Of a stretch of 64,000 bases of DNA, positions 22,075 to 34,074 are shown piece after piece; the first letter of the stretch is position 1, and each line of letters opens with the position of its first letter. The stretch is taken from the NCBI RefSeq assembly GCF_003369915.1, contig NW_022881614.1, positions 25,088,336 through 25,152,335 of the forward strand, written 5' to 3'. Under the pieces are notes generated by a model. That model had not been told where the DNA came from, did no database searches, and saw nothing but the letters and a program-made list of their open reading frames with translations. A program made the translations under genes and the position numbers. The stretch is from Drosophila miranda (Eukaryota > Arthropoda > Insecta > Diptera > Drosophilidae).

Positions 22075-23280
22075 ATGACTTCAAAAGCCAACAATATTGC
22101 CCTTGAAGAGCTGAAGAAAAAGCGCAGTTGCCGTGTCAAAGGCATTCGTTTATTAGCGGACCGTTTAGAAGCGGGGGATATTCCGCTGGTATTGACGGAG
22201 CTCGAGTGCAGACTCGAAACGCTGATGCGTAGCATTGACACGGCACGCGAACTTCAAGAGAAGATTGAAGATATAGACATTGACGATGAATTTGAAGTCG
22301 AGTTGGAAGAACTCTCAATTGTCACAAAGGCAAAATTAATGTCTCTCATTTGCGCATTAAAGACAGCTGATGAGACAATACCGGCAGTACCAGCTTATGG
22401 TGGCCCAACTCGTGCTCGCCTTCCGAAGTTAGCTCTGCCGCAGTTCAGCGGCAACTTTTCGGACTTTAAAAACTTCATAGGTTTATTTGAGACTCTAGTT
22501 CACAATGACCAAAGCATTCCAATTATCGAAAAGTTCAACCATTTGCTTTCGTGCCTCTCCGGTGAAGCGTTGGGAACAGTTAGGGCTTTCCAAGTAACCG
22601 AGACCAACTACGAGAAAGCAATGGCTAGCTTAAAACGGGTCTACGATAATGATTGTCTGATCTTTAAAAATCACATTGATGCCCTATTTAGTCTTCCCAA
22701 AATGACCCAGCAATCAGCATCGTCCTTAAGAAACCTTATAGATACCGCCTCATCCATATATGGTTCGTTGTTGTCGATAGGCGATGATAAAAAGATCTCG
22801 AATGCGATGATTATTCATCTCGTCTTGAGGAGAGTCGATCCGGTGACCAAAGAGAAATGGGAAGAACAGCTCGATTATGACAAACTGCCACTTTGGACGG
22901 ACTGTGAAAAGTTGCTTAATCGCAGACATCAGCATCTTTCGGCCGAAAATTCGGACAAACCAAAGCAGGAGCAGAAAGCTGTGCCAAGCAAGCCGCATAA
23001 TCGGAGCTCATTCGCGTGTTCCACCGCGAATACCAAAAACCAACAATGCAGCTACTGCAATGCGAAAGGCCATTTGTTGACAGATTGCAGTCCATTTGGT
23101 CGGCTGGCAGTAATGCAAAGGTTCGAATTCGCAAAAACTGCATCCTTGTGCATCAATTGTCTGCAGCCAGGCCACTCTGTAGTACGATGCAAAGCTAAGA
23201 AGTGTCGAGTGTGTGGCTGCTCACACCATACCTCATTGCATAGATACACAGTGGCGAATAAAAGTCTAGCGTTACCATAA
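22075..23280 (+). pseudogene. gag: BEL E1 gag, ended by a nonsense codon
   Basis: Starts at ATG 22075 (MTSKANNIAL); the in-frame TTG at 22054 is not needed. The N-terminal half is helical. The middle carries the typical BEL gag region (LPQFSGNFSDFKNFIGLFE). The C-terminus has zinc knuckles CSYCNAKGHLLTDC and CINCLQPGHSVVRC and a further Cys/His cluster. It stops at TAA 23278-23280, where E2 and E3 have a Ser codon. In E3 gag runs on in frame into protease, so this stop is a mutation. Confidence 0.9.
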
Positions 23281-25229
23281 CCCCCAGAGAATTCTTCTCC
23301 TCCTCCCAATCAGAATCAACCTTCCACTTCGCATGCTCTCCATGCGACAGCTATGGATAGAGTTATTCTGGCTACGTCGATCGTAAGCGTCCGAACAAAT
23401 AATGGTGAACATGTTTTGGCCCGAGCTCTGCTTGACTCGGGGTCTCAAACCAATTTTATAACTGAGGACTTAGCACAGCGCTTACAGATCCGTAGGGAGG
23501 AGTCGTGTATCAACTTGCTTGGTATTGGTGAATCCAATTCACAAGTCAAGAAAAAGATACACACGGTGGTGAAGTCGCGAATTACTGGTAGTGAGTTTTC
23601 GGTTGATTTCTGGATTCTAAAGTCCATTTCGGGGTATCACCCTGATCAGACACTTAACGTGAGTGACTGGAAAATCCCGAAGAACTTACCACTTGCAGAC
23701 CCATATTTCTTCAAGCCACAGAAGATAGATATGTTGATAGGTGCAGAAACATTTTTCGAACTTTTATCTGTTGGTCAGATTCGACAAGGTCCTGACTATC
23801 CAACTCTGCAGAAAACGCTTCTCGGCTGGATTGTGTCGGGCAGATACACTCCAAAGGTGACTGCCACCCAAGAAGCTAGGAATTGTTTGAGTTGTCGAGA
23901 AGAGTCAGTGATCCACATCGACAATACATTACAAAAGTTTTGGTCACTGGAAGAATTGCCGTCTTTTAAAAAGTCTTTATCTCCTGAACACAAGTTATGT
24001 GAAAAGCATTATAGAAGGACTACTCAGGTCGTGCCTTCAGGTCGGTTTGAAGTAAGACTGCCGTTCAAATCAGATCCCAGTATCTTAGGCAACTCCTTTG
24101 AAGTGGCTAAACGGCGGTTTTTATCGCTTGAAAAAAGATTGTCTCGTGACCCCGAGTTGCAGAAAATGTACTTGGAGTGCATGGAAGAGTACCTCTCCTT
24201 GGGTCACATGTCTACCACAGACAACACAATCCCCAAAACTCCACATTATTTCATTCCACATCAGTGTGTGTTGAGGCCTAAAAGCACGTCGACCAAGCTC
24301 CGCGTCGTTTTCGATGCGTCTTGTAAAACGTCCTCTCAGGTGGCCTTGAACGACATATTGATGGTCGGTCCTACGATACAGGATGAGCTGTATTCGACAT
24401 TGCTCCGATTCAGACTACACAGGTACGCCTTGACAGCCGATGTCAAAAAGATGTATCGCCAAGTCTGGGTCGCTGATGCGGATAGACAATTCCAGCTCAT
24501 AGTGTGGAGAAGAGACCCGTCTGAGTCCTTGAGAATATACCAGCTCAACACCGTAACATATGGGACTGGACCAGCCCCATTTTTGGCTATTCGGTGTTTG
24601 AAGAGGTTGAGTGAGTCTGCAAAACTCTCACTCCCTAAAGCTGCTGAAGTTATTGACTCCGACTTCTATGTCGATGACATGTTGACTGGTGCTGGTTGCG
24701 TAGAGGAGTTAAAGACAATTAAGTCTGATGTGGCTAAGGTTCTTCAAACCGCTGGGTTTGAATTGACTAAATGGTTTTCGAACTCACCTGAGGTCACCGC
24801 ATCCGAGAGCACAGTTAAACCGATAACGATCTCGGACTCTGAGTCAACTAAGGCGTTAGGAATATCGTGGCTGCCACACGAAGACGTCTTTAAGTTCCAA
24901 ATTGACACGTCAGTTATGGGTCTCCGAGCGACAAAACGGAACATATTATCGGTGACATCGAAGCTGTTTGACCCCCTTGGCTTGTTAAGTCCTTTAGTAA
25001 TTAAGGGAAAGATCCTACTGCAGGAGCTTTGGCTCAACAAGCAAGATTGGGATGAGTCAATTCCAATAAACTTGGAATCAGCATGGAACTTATTAAAAGA
25101 ATCCTTGGGTCAGTTGGAGAAGATTACCATACCTCGATTTGTGCATACTGATCCCATGTCACCGATTCAAGTACATGCCTTTGCCGACGCATCCATGAGA
25201 GCTTATGGAGCCTGCGTCTTTATCCGTAG
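23281..25229 (+). pseudogene. pol: BEL E1 protease and reverse transcriptase
   Basis: Protease has LLDSGSQTNFI. After a linker, RT carries KLRVVFDASCKT, LNDILMVGPTIQD, VKKMYRQV and catalytic FYVDDMLTGA. The frame reaches the RNase H start (HAFADASMRAYGACVFIR) and is cut by the Mag-like element, with target duplication CGTAG at 25225-25229. It is in frame with gag apart from the gag nonsense codon. Confidence 0.9.
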
Positions 25230-25339
25230 TGTTAGGTATTATATTAATATCTATATACGGTCACACCATCCAAGGGATATAGAATAAAGGAGAATCTTGA
25301 AGACAACACGTGCTTAAGTCTGAGTGTCAATACACTACA
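25230..25339 (+). repeat. 5' LTR of element F
   Basis: TGTTAGGTATT ... CACTACA, 110 bp, containing AGAATAAAGG, a possible polyadenylation signal. Confidence 0.93.
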
Positions 25340-25406
25340 TAATTGGCGACGAGGATAAAATAAAACGTATTAATATACATACACATGTTAAAAGTGCATA
25401 TAATAT

Positions 25407-28400
25407 ATGAATAGCAACATGACGAAAAATGAAGCACCAACATTCTATCAAATGGCAACAATTGCTGAGTTTTCGCCACACCAAGAAACGTTCTGCATTT
25501 GGAAGGAAAAATTCGACATACATTTGTGCGAATTGAATGTGAAAGAGGAAAACACAAAAAAGGCAGTTTTGTTGAAGTCGATCGGTACAGCGGCTTACAC
25601 TGTACTACATAGTTTGTGCAATCCGGTATCACCCGTATCAAAAGCATACAAAGAATTATGTGAAATTTTAAAAACACACTACACACCACCTACACTCATA
25701 TTCAGAGAAAGAAAAAAATTTCACATGTCCACAAAAAGTGAAGATGAGACTGTAGCGGAGTGGTATGCTCGAGTTAAACAATTGGCATTGGAATGCAAAT
25801 TTGGCTCAAATCTGGAAGCGTTTGTATTAAACCAATTTGTGATGAGCCTTCCCAACCCTATATATGAAAGAATATGTGAAGAAGACGAAAATCTAACTCT
25901 GGCTGATGCACTCAAGAAGGCGATGATCATGGAGACGAAGATCAGCACAAGGAAGACAGAACACAACGTCAACTACATGCATCAAAAGAACGGGACTAGT
26001 CAATGGCAGAGGCAAAGAGGCGAGAACAGAGATCAAGCAAAGAGCAACGGCAGAAGTCATTTCAAGGGCAACCGAAACGTGAGTTACAGAGGCGGCAGAA
26101 GCGACGGTGACGGCGACGGCGAAAACGACTGCGACGCTGGCAGAGAAAAGAAGCAGCAGCCATGCACACACTGTGGCTGGCGAAATCATAACTCAAACAA
26201 TTGCAAGTATAAGGCATGCAAATGTCACAGCTGTGGAAAAATAGGTCACTTGGCGAGCATTTGTAAAAATAAATCAAAAAAATCCGTAAATTATGTATCT
26301 CAAACAAAACATGACACCTATTCTGATAATAATTTTGATAATGATAATTATAACTTTTCTATCTATAGCGTTGATACAACCTCAACTAATGGAGTATATT
26401 ATTTACCTGTAAAAATTGATGGAAACATAACGAAAATTGCTTGCGACACTGGTGCACCGTGCACATTGGTTCCAAAAACATTTTACGAAAGCTTAAATAC
26501 CAGCAGACCACTTAGAAAATGTCTAGTTCCATATGTAGATTACAATGGAGATTCAATCAAAGTTATTGGTGAGTACGATGCAACGATCGAATATCGAGGT
26601 CTAAAAAAACAAATTGTTGTTGTTGTAACCAATGCAGTGAGTCCACCTTTGCTAGGTAGAACATTTTTGAGAGCTTTTAATTTTGAGTTAATGCAGGTGA
26701 ACAATGTGTACGTAAATGAACCAAATTCTGTAATTACAGAACAGATTAAATCGGAGTTTGCTGAAGTTTTTGAGCCTCGTTTAGGTTCATATACTACGAA
26801 TACGATATCGTTACTATTAAAAGAAGATGCAAAACCAATATTTTTCAAGCCTAGGTCAGTACCATTAGCATGGAAAGAAAAGATTGAAGTGCAGTTACGA
26901 AAATTCATAGATGATGGAATTTTAGAGCAAGTTGTTAGTTCTGAATGGGCAACACCTTTGGTACCGATTTTAAAACCAAACGGTGACATACGAATTTGTG
27001 GTGACTATAAGGTTACATTAAACCGGTCTTTAGTCGACGTAAAGTATCCACTACCTCGAATAGACGACATTTTTGCAGCGCTTGAAGGGGGTACACTGTA
27101 TTCAAAACTTGACCTGTCAAATGCTTACAATCAGCTAAATTTAGATGAGCAATCTCAAAATTTGTGTACTTGGAGCACACATATTGGACTATTGAAAGTT
27201 AAACGCTTACCATTTGGTATAAAAACTGCAGCAGCTATTTTTCAAAAAACAATGGAAGGGTTGTTTCAGGGTATGCGAGGAGTTGTGGTTTATCAAGATG
27301 ACATAACAGTTACAGGACGAGATCTTCAAGAACATATTTCAAACCTAAAAGCTGTACTTAGAAAACTGAAATCAGTTGGACTTAAATTAAATGACAAGAA
27401 ATGTGAGTTCTTTAAATCCAAAATTTGTTACCTAGGATTTTCAATTGACAGGATAGGACTGAGCAAAAACAATGATAGAGTTGCGAGTGTATTGTTTGCA
27501 CCGGCTCCGGAAAACGTATCACAGCTTAGAGCTTTCATAGGCATGGTAAATTATTATTCAAAGTTTATCAATAATTTCGCTCAGATAATGAGTCCTTTAT
27601 ATGCATTATTAAAGAAAAATACAAAATTTAATTGGACACGCGAATGTCAGAGTGCATATGAAGAGGTAAAGAAAGAAGTAACTTCTGAACAAGTTTTAGT
27701 TCACTACAACCCAGATCAACCGTTAGTATTAACGACTGATGCTAGCAGTCATGCAGTTTCAGGTGTTTTATCACATAAATGCAATGAAGATATCAAACCA
27801 ATAGCATTTGTATCAAGAGCATTATCCAAAAGCGAGCATAATTACAGTACAATCGAGAAAGAGGCCCTGGCTATAGTGTTCTGTGTGAGTAAATTAAGAC
27901 AGTATCTTTTAGGAAACAAGTTCATCCTTCGAACAGATCACAAACCATTACTAAGCATATTTGGAGACCTGAAAGGACTTCCATTGATGGCCTCTGCACG
28001 AATGCAAAGATGGGCACTGACTTTGTCAGGTTTTCAATATACAGTTGAACACATAAAGGGGACCTTAAATATAGCAGATGGACTCTCAAGAATGCCTCAA
28101 TGGGAAACGGCTGTACCAAACGAAGACTATAATTACATACATTTTATACAGTCCGAAAAGGTGTTCAAAATTAGCTTCAAAGAAATAGCTCGTGAAACAC
28201 GACGTGACCCAATATTATCAAAAGTTTGTGAGGCAATTAACACTGGTTCGAAGACAAGATTAAAAGGCAGCGAGTTTTCTGCCTACATCTCTAAAACAAA
28301 TGAACTTTCAGTGGAATATGATTGTATCTTATGGGGACACAGAGTAGTAATTCCAACCAAACTGAGACAAGCTATTTTAGCAGAATTTCATGCATCGCAT

Positions 28401-29453
28401 TTGGGAATAGTAAAAACCAAAATGTTAGCACGTTCTTATGTGTGGTGGCCTTGCATGGATTCTGAAATTGAGAAATTAATTCGAGATTGTATTCCTTGTC
28501 AGGAACTACAATCAAGTCCAGAAAAGAGTCTGTTAATACCGTGGAAATCCACAGGAAAGGCTTGGAGTCGAGTACACATAGACTTTGCAGGACCAATTAG
28601 AGGTTTTCATTTATTGGTTATTATAGATTATTATACAAAATGGGCAGAAGTATTCAAAACGAAGGAAATAACTTCATTGTTTACTATCAACAAGCTTAGA
28701 GAAGTATTTTGTCGATATGGTTTACCAGACGTGTTAGTTAGTGACAATGGACGACAGTTTACTTCTGATGATTTTAAAACGTTTATGAAAAACAATGGTG
28801 TTAATCACATTTTTACTGCTCCAGGACATCCAGCGACTAATGGTCAAGCAGAAAATTTTGTAAAGACTGTTAAGAAATCACTATATGCAAACATAAAGGC
28901 TAATGAAAGACAAGATTTTAATACAATTTTAAATAGATTTTTGATCGATTACCGAAATACGATTCATTGTACTACGGGCGAATCTCCTGCTAAATTATTT
29001 TTTGGTCGTACACTAAAAACAAGATTTTCGTTGTTAAAACCACCTACGGTCGAAAGCATAATAAATAAAAAACAGACTGAGTGTGTTGTAAATCACAAAG
29101 GTAGACGAAGCACAGAATTTTTAAAGGGTCAAAAAGTTATGGTTAGGGACTACAAAAATCCTAACAAAGCAAGCTGGACTCAGGCAACTGTAAAACAACA
29201 ACTGGGCCCGCGTTCGTATTGTTGTTTTTTTTTGGCGAACAATAACAGAGAAATAAAACGTCACCTGGATCAAATTAGAAACCAAAGCACTAACAATCAT
29301 ACATCGCCTAATGCGAAAACACCTGATGTCGAAAGCAATTGTTCAGTAGATGACAATTCCAAAACCAACAATGAACAAATAGTTTCTCAACCAACACCCA
29401 CCAGGAGAGAGTTGAGACCACGTGAGGCAGGGAAGGTAGTAAAGCGTATTTAA
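25407..29453 (+). CDS. gag-pol: Element F Gag-Pol polyprotein
   Basis: 1348 codons from ATG 25407, no interruptions. Gag includes a capsid region (KAVLLKSIGTAAYTVLHSL) and two zinc knuckles (CTHCGWRNHNSNNCKYKAC, CHSCGKIGHLASIC) near residues 250-290. Protease has CDTGAPCTLVP. RT has GDYKVTLNR, LPFGIKTA and catalytic VVYQDDITV. RNase H has TTDASSHAVSG and EKEALAIV. Integrase has an HHCC domain (HASHLG to CIPCQ), Asp in HIDFAGP, Asp in SDNGRQFTS and Glu in GQAENFV. It makes all proteins needed for capsid assembly, reverse transcription and integration. No env follows. Confidence 0.95.
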   Translation: MNSNMTKNEAPTFYQMATIAEFSPHQETFCIWKEKFDIHLCELNVKEENTKKAVLLKSIGTAAYTVLHSLCNPVSPVSKAYKELCEILKTHYTPPTLIFRERKKFHMSTKSEDETVAEWYARVKQLALECKFGSNLEAFVLNQFVMSLPNPIYERICEEDENLTLADALKKAMIMETKISTRKTEHNVNYMHQKNGTSQWQRQRGENRDQAKSNGRSHFKGNRNVSYRGGRSDGDGDGENDCDAGREKKQQPCTHCGWRNHNSNNCKYKACKCHSCGKIGHLASICKNKSKKSVNYVSQTKHDTYSDNNFDNDNYNFSIYSVDTTSTNGVYYLPVKIDGNITKIACDTGAPCTLVPKTFYESLNTSRPLRKCLVPYVDYNGDSIKVIGEYDATIEYRGLKKQIVVVVTNAVSPPLLGRTFLRAFNFELMQVNNVYVNEPNSVITEQIKSEFAEVFEPRLGSYTTNTISLLLKEDAKPIFFKPRSVPLAWKEKIEVQLRKFIDDGILEQVVSSEWATPLVPILKPNGDIRICGDYKVTLNRSLVDVKYPLPRIDDIFAALEGGTLYSKLDLSNAYNQLNLDEQSQNLCTWSTHIGLLKVKRLPFGIKTAAAIFQKTMEGLFQGMRGVVVYQDDITVTGRDLQEHISNLKAVLRKLKSVGLKLNDKKCEFFKSKICYLGFSIDRIGLSKNNDRVASVLFAPAPENVSQLRAFIGMVNYYSKFINNFAQIMSPLYALLKKNTKFNWTRECQSAYEEVKKEVTSEQVLVHYNPDQPLVLTTDASSHAVSGVLSHKCNEDIKPIAFVSRALSKSEHNYSTIEKEALAIVFCVSKLRQYLLGNKFILRTDHKPLLSIFGDLKGLPLMASARMQRWALTLSGFQYTVEHIKGTLNIADGLSRMPQWETAVPNEDYNYIHFIQSEKVFKISFKEIARETRRDPILSKVCEAINTGSKTRLKGSEFSAYISKTNELSVEYDCILWGHRVVIPTKLRQAILAEFHASHLGIVKTKMLARSYVWWPCMDSEIEKLIRDCIPCQELQSSPEKSLLIPWKSTGKAWSRVHIDFAGPIRGFHLLVIIDYYTKWAEVFKTKEITSLFTINKLREVFCRYGLPDVLVSDNGRQFTSDDFKTFMKNNGVNHIFTAPGHPATNGQAENFVKTVKKSLYANIKANERQDFNTILNRFLIDYRNTIHCTTGESPAKLFFGRTLKTRFSLLKPPTVESIINKKQTECVVNHKGRRSTEFLKGQKVMVRDYKNPNKASWTQATVKQQLGPRSYCCFFLANNNREIKRHLDQIRNQSTNNHTSPNAKTPDVESNCSVDDNSKTNNEQIVSQPTPTRRELRPREAGKVVKRI

Positions 29454-29659
29454 CAATAAAATAATATAAAGAAAGGAATTATGAAATCAAATTATGTACA
29501 AATTAAACACTGAAACAAATACTAAACAGATTAAGAAGAAAGAAAAATACGAAATCACATAAATTTTATATACGCTAATTAGATTAAGTACACAAATCAA
29601 ATTGTTATAAGAAAATAGATTTGTAAATGACATGTATATTAAACATCTAAGGAGAGGCG

Positions 29660-29769
29660 TGTTAGGTATTATATTAATAACCATGTACGGTCACACCATC
29701 CAAGGGATATAGAATAAAGGAGAATCTTGAAGACAACGCGTGCTTAAGTCTGAGTGTCAATACACTACA
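29660..29769 (+). repeat. 3' LTR of element F
   Basis: 110 bp. Compared with the 5' LTR it differs around 29677-29685 and at one base near 29735. Confidence 0.93.
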
Positions 29770-31491
29770 CGTAGAAAGACTGCAAAAGGTTTCAAGGTCT
29801 CCTTGTTGACTACAAAGTCGAAAGTAGCGCCACTCAAGACGAAAACGCTTCCAAGGCTTGAGTTATGTGCCGCTCACCTTCTAGCAGACCTTTGCCACCG
29901 AATCAAATCACTGCTCAAGGTTCCAATTGATAAAATGATATTCTGGTCAGATTCAGAAGTTACTCTTCATTGGATCAGATCCCACCCTTCGTCGTTGTCA
30001 ACATTCGTTGCGAACCGAGTAGCGGAGATTCAAGAGTGGTCAAGTGAAGCTTTGGCGGCATGTGCCAACAAAACAGAACTCAGCAGACATAGTTTCGAGA
30101 GGTTGTGACGTAGAGGAAATCGTACAGTCGATCTGGTTTGGTGGACCAGAGTTCTTAAAGTTTGAAGAAGAGAGCTGGCCCAGAAATCCACACTTCGAGC
30201 TTTCCGAAGAAGAGATACAGATGGAAAGTCGGAAGAAATCGGTCGGACTGACCGTCGCGGCCAAGCCAAATTACTTAGTGGATGTAATCGAGGGATACTC
30301 GTCACACCTCAAACTGCTAAGAGTGTTCGTTTTCGTGTTCCGCTTCATCCGAAAATGCAAATACAAAAGTCTCAACTTTGGAAAAATTCCGTCATCCGTA
30401 GAATACGACGAGGCGTTTCTAAAAATAGTCGAAATAACACAGAAAAATGAGTCTCAAGAAGATATTGAAAGGGTTCGTAAAGGCACCAAGTTAGGCCCCA
30501 GTCTTCAGCGCTTGAATCCCTTCATCCATGAAGAGGACATGGTGCTCTTTTTCGTTGTTGCGAGTTGGGGGGCGACTAGTTAACGCTCCTATGTCATATA
30601 ATGCCAAGTTTCCCTTGTTATTGACAAAACGCTCGCCGTTTGTGCAGACATACGTTCGCTATCTGCATCAAACGAATTTTCATGCCGGCCCACGAGCACT
30701 CGTGAGTATCCTTAGACAGCGCATTTGGATAGTGAATGCTCAGGCGGTCTGCAGGGCGACAGGTAGGTCGTGGTATGCGTTGCTTTAAATGCCAGCCGCT
30801 ACTCCAGACCCAAATGATGGGCAACTTACCCGCAGACCGGCTCCGTGCTCTCAGCCCATTTTCAGTATGCGGCGTTGATTTTTGTGGCCCAGTCTATACG
30901 ACTCTGAAAATTCGTGGAAGGCCCCCTTATAAGTCCTACATAGCGTTATTTGTCTGTTTTGCGTCCAAGGCGGTTCATTTAGAAATTGTCTCCGATTTGA
31001 CGACTAATTCCTTTTTGTTGGCATTCCAAAGGTTCGTCGGTCGTCGAGGATATCCGCAACGTGAACTGCGACAACGCGACAAATTTCGTCGGAGCAAGTC
31101 GCCACTTCAGCGAACTGCGGAGGAAGATAGAGGCGGAAGCGGACGCGATACGCGAATTTACGTCAAGAAGCGGGTGCGAGTTTGCCTTCATACCGCCTCG
31201 AGCACCGCACATGGGCGGACTTTGGGAGGCCGGTGTGAAGTCTGCCAAGGGCCTACTCCTACGGGCAGTCGGAAGCGCTCTCCTCACCGCAGAGGAGCTG
31301 GAGACCGTGCTGGTCGGGATCGAGGCGGTACTCAACTCGCGCCCGCTAGGACCCCTAAACCCAGACCCAAGCGACGGAGACGCGCTGACTCCCGGGCACC
31401 TGCTGACAGGCGGGCCGCACATCGCACCCCCAGCACCCAGGACCCCGGAACAGGAGGGTCTGAGCTGCTTAAAGCGATGGCGGCTTTCGGC
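29770..31491 (+). pseudogene. pol: BEL E1 RNase H and integrase, broken
   Basis: Resumes after element F with the rest of RNase H (PRLELCAAHLLADL, FWSDSEVTLHWI), then changes frame at about 30045, where VKLWRHVPTKQN starts. Integrase follows: an HHCC domain, CGVDFCGPVYT (Asp), NCDNATNFVGA (Asp; +1 frame again) and GGLWEAGVKSAK (Glu). At 31491 the reading GDGGLE-type integrase tail is replaced by gag of E2. E1 and E2 share a 5-bp deletion near 30535 that E3 lacks. Confidence 0.85.
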
Positions 31492-34074
31492 CGAAAATTC
31501 GGACAAACCAAAGCAGGAGCAGAAAGCTGTGCCAAGCAAGACGCATAATCGGAGCTCATTCGCTACTGCAATGCGAAAGGCCATTTGTTGACAGATTGCA
31601 GTCCATTTGGTCGGCTGGCAGTAATGCAAAGGTTCGAATTCGCAAAAACTGCATCCTTGTGCATCAATTGTCTGCAGCTAGGCCACTCTGTAGTACGATG
31701 CAAAGCTAAGAAGTGTCGAGTGTGTGGCTGCTCACACCATACCTCATTGCTTAGATACACAGTGGTGAATAAAAGTCTAGCGTTACCATCACCCCCAGAG
31801 AATTTTTCTCCTCCTCCCAATCAGAATCAACCTTCCACTTCGCATGCTCTCCATGCGACAGCTATGGATAGAGTTATTCTGGCTACGTCGATCGTAAGCG
31901 TCCGAACAAATAATGGTGAACATGTTTTGGCCCGAGCTCTGCTTGACTCGGGGTCTCAAACCAATTTTATAACTGAGGACTTAGCACAGCGCTTACAGAT
32001 CCGTAGGGAGGAGTCGTGTATCAACTTGCTTGGTATTGGTGAATCCAATTCCCAAGTCAAGAAAAAGATACACACGGTGGTGAAGTCGCGAATTACTGGT
32101 AGTGAGTTTTCGGTTGGTTTCTGGATTCTAAAGTCCATTTCGGGGTATCACCCTGATCAGACACTTAACGTGAGTGACTGGAAAATCCCGAAGAACTTAC
32201 CACTTGCAGACCCATATTTTTTCAAGCCACAGAAGATAGATATGTTGATAGGTGCAGAAACATTTTTCGAACTTTTATCTGTTGGTCAGATTCGACAAGG
32301 TCCTGACTATCCAACTCTGCAGAAAACGCTTCTCGGCTGGATTGTGTCGGGCAGATACACTCCAAAGGTGACTGCCACCCAAGAAGCTAGGAATTGTTTG
32401 AGTTGTCGAGAAGAGTCAGTGATCCACATCGACAATACATTACAAAAGTTTTGGTGACTGGAAGAATTGCCGTCTTTTAAAAAGTCTTTATCTCCTGAAC
32501 ACAAGTTATGTGAAAAGCATTATAGAAGGACTACTCAGGTCGTGCCTTCAGGTCGGTTTGAAGTAAGACTGCCGTTCAAATCAGATCCCAGTATCTTAGG
32601 CAACTCCTTTGAAGTGGCTAAACGGCGGTTTTTATCGCTTGAAAAAAGATTGTCTCGTGACCCCGAGTTGCAGAAAATGTACTTGGAGTGCATGGAAGAG
32701 TACCTCTCCTTGGGTCACATGTCTACCACAGACAACACAATCCCCAAAACTCCACATTATTTCATTCCACATCAGTGTGTGTTGAGGCCTAAAAGCACGT
32801 CGACCAAGCTCCGCGTCGTTTTCGATGCGTCTTGTAAAACGTCCTCTCAGGTGGCCTTGAACGACATATTGATGGTCGGTCCTACGATACAGGATGAGCT
32901 GTATTCGACATTGCTCCGATTCAGACTACACAGGTACGCCTTGACAGCCGATGTCAAAAAGATGTATCGCCAAGTCTGGGTCGCTGATGCGGATAGACAA
33001 TTCCAGCTCATAGTGTGGAGAAGAGACCCGTCTGAGTCCTTGAGAATATACCAGCTCAACACCGTAACATATGGGACTGGACCAGCCCCATTTTTGGCTA
33101 TTCGGTGTTTGAAGAGGTTGAGTGAGTCTGCAAAACTCTCACTCCCTAAAGCTGCTGAAGTTATTGACTCCGACTTCTATGTCGATGACATGTTGACTGG
33201 TGCTGGTTGCGTAGAGGAGTTAAAGACAATTAAGTCTGATGTGGCTAAGGTTCTTCAAACCGCTGGGTTTGAATTGACTAAATGGTTTTCGAACTCACCT
33301 GAGGTCACCGCATCCGAGAGCACAGTTAAACCGATAACGATCTCGGACTCTGAGTCAACTAAGGCGTTAGGAATATCGGTGCTGCCACACGAAGACGTCT
33401 TTAAGTTCCAAATTGACACGTCAGTTATGGGTCTCCGAGCGACAAAACGGAACATATTATCGGTGACATCAAAGCTGTTTGACCCCCTTGGCTTGTTAAG
33501 TCCTTTAGTAATTAAGGGAAAGATCCTACTGCAGGAGCTTTGGCTCAACAAGCTAGATTGGGATGAGTCAATTCCAATGAACTTGGAATCAGCATGGAAC
33601 TTATTAAAAGAATCCTTGGGTCAGTTGGAGAAGATTACCATACCTCGATTTGTGCATACTGATCCCATGTCACCGATTCAAGTACATGCCTTTGCCGACG
33701 CATCCATGAGAGCTTATGGAGCCTGCGTCTATATCCGTAGAAAGACTGCAAAAGGTTTCAAGGTCTCCTTGTTGACTGCAAAGTCGAAAGTAGCGCCACT
33801 CAAGACGAAAACGCTTCCAAGGCTTGAGTTATGTGCCGCTCACCTTCCAGCAGACCTTTGTCACCGAATCAAATCACTGCTCAAGGTTCCAATTGATAAA
33901 ATGATATTCTGGTCAGATTCAGAAGTTACTCTTCATTGGATCAGATCCCACCCTTCGTCGTTGTCAACATTCGTTGCGAACCGAGTAGCGGAGATTCAAG
34001 AGTGGTCAAGTGAAGCTTTGGCGGCATGTGCCAACAAAACAGAACTCAGCAGACATAGTTTCGAGAGGTTGTGA
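31492..34074 (+). pseudogene. BEL E2 gag end, protease, RT and RNase H
   Basis: A 37-bp deletion near 31566 removes half of the first zinc knuckle and shifts frame. From about 31585 the frame runs through the second knuckle and protease (LDSGSQTNF) to a TGA at 32455-32457, where E1 has a Ser codon. It reopens through RT (FYVDDMLTGA) and RNase H (HAFADASMRAYGACV). It ends at 34072-34074 at the frame change shared with E1 and E3. Confidence 0.88.

Larger units (their letters stand above)
25230..29769 (+). mobile_element. Mag-like Gypsy element F, apparently intact
   Basis: 4540 bp, with 110-bp LTRs at 25230-25339 and 29660-29769 that differ at only a few positions. Target duplication CGTAG at 25225-25229 and 29770-29774. 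PBS TGGCGACGAGG begins at 25344. A purine tract (AAGGAGAGGCG) precedes the 3' LTR. One ORF spans gag to integrase. Very short LTRs, a single frame and YQDD in RT fit the Mag group of Ty3/Gypsy. It is the only element here with full coding capacity, so probably the youngest insertion. Confidence 0.92.
20664..31491 (+). mobile_element. BEL/Pao element copy E1, interrupted and fused to E2
   Basis: Truncated 5' LTR (20664-20928), PBS, long leader, gag, protease, RT, RNase H and most of integrase, with a Gypsy insertion at 25230-29769. At 31491 the integrase frame stops and the sequence jumps into gag of copy E2. The BEL/Pao call rests on LDSGSQ protease, FYVDD RT, the RNase H domain, the CDNATNFVGA integrase motif and gag with two zinc knuckles. 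It is defective: gag nonsense codon, frame breaks, interrupted RNase H. Confidence 0.9.

Noticed and set aside
23016..23080. 37-bp segment absent from BEL E2, considered as a tiny intron because it begins near GT and ends AG
   Set aside because: Splicing at GT and AG would leave one more base than E2 has, and 37 bp is below a plausible fly intron; a deletion is simpler.
30979..31629. 216-codon minus-strand ORF, also seen at 34943-35584 and on the plus strand at 47311-47946
   Set aside because: Recurrent only because the GC-rich BEL integrase is repeated; it is the antisense frame of the integrase core.
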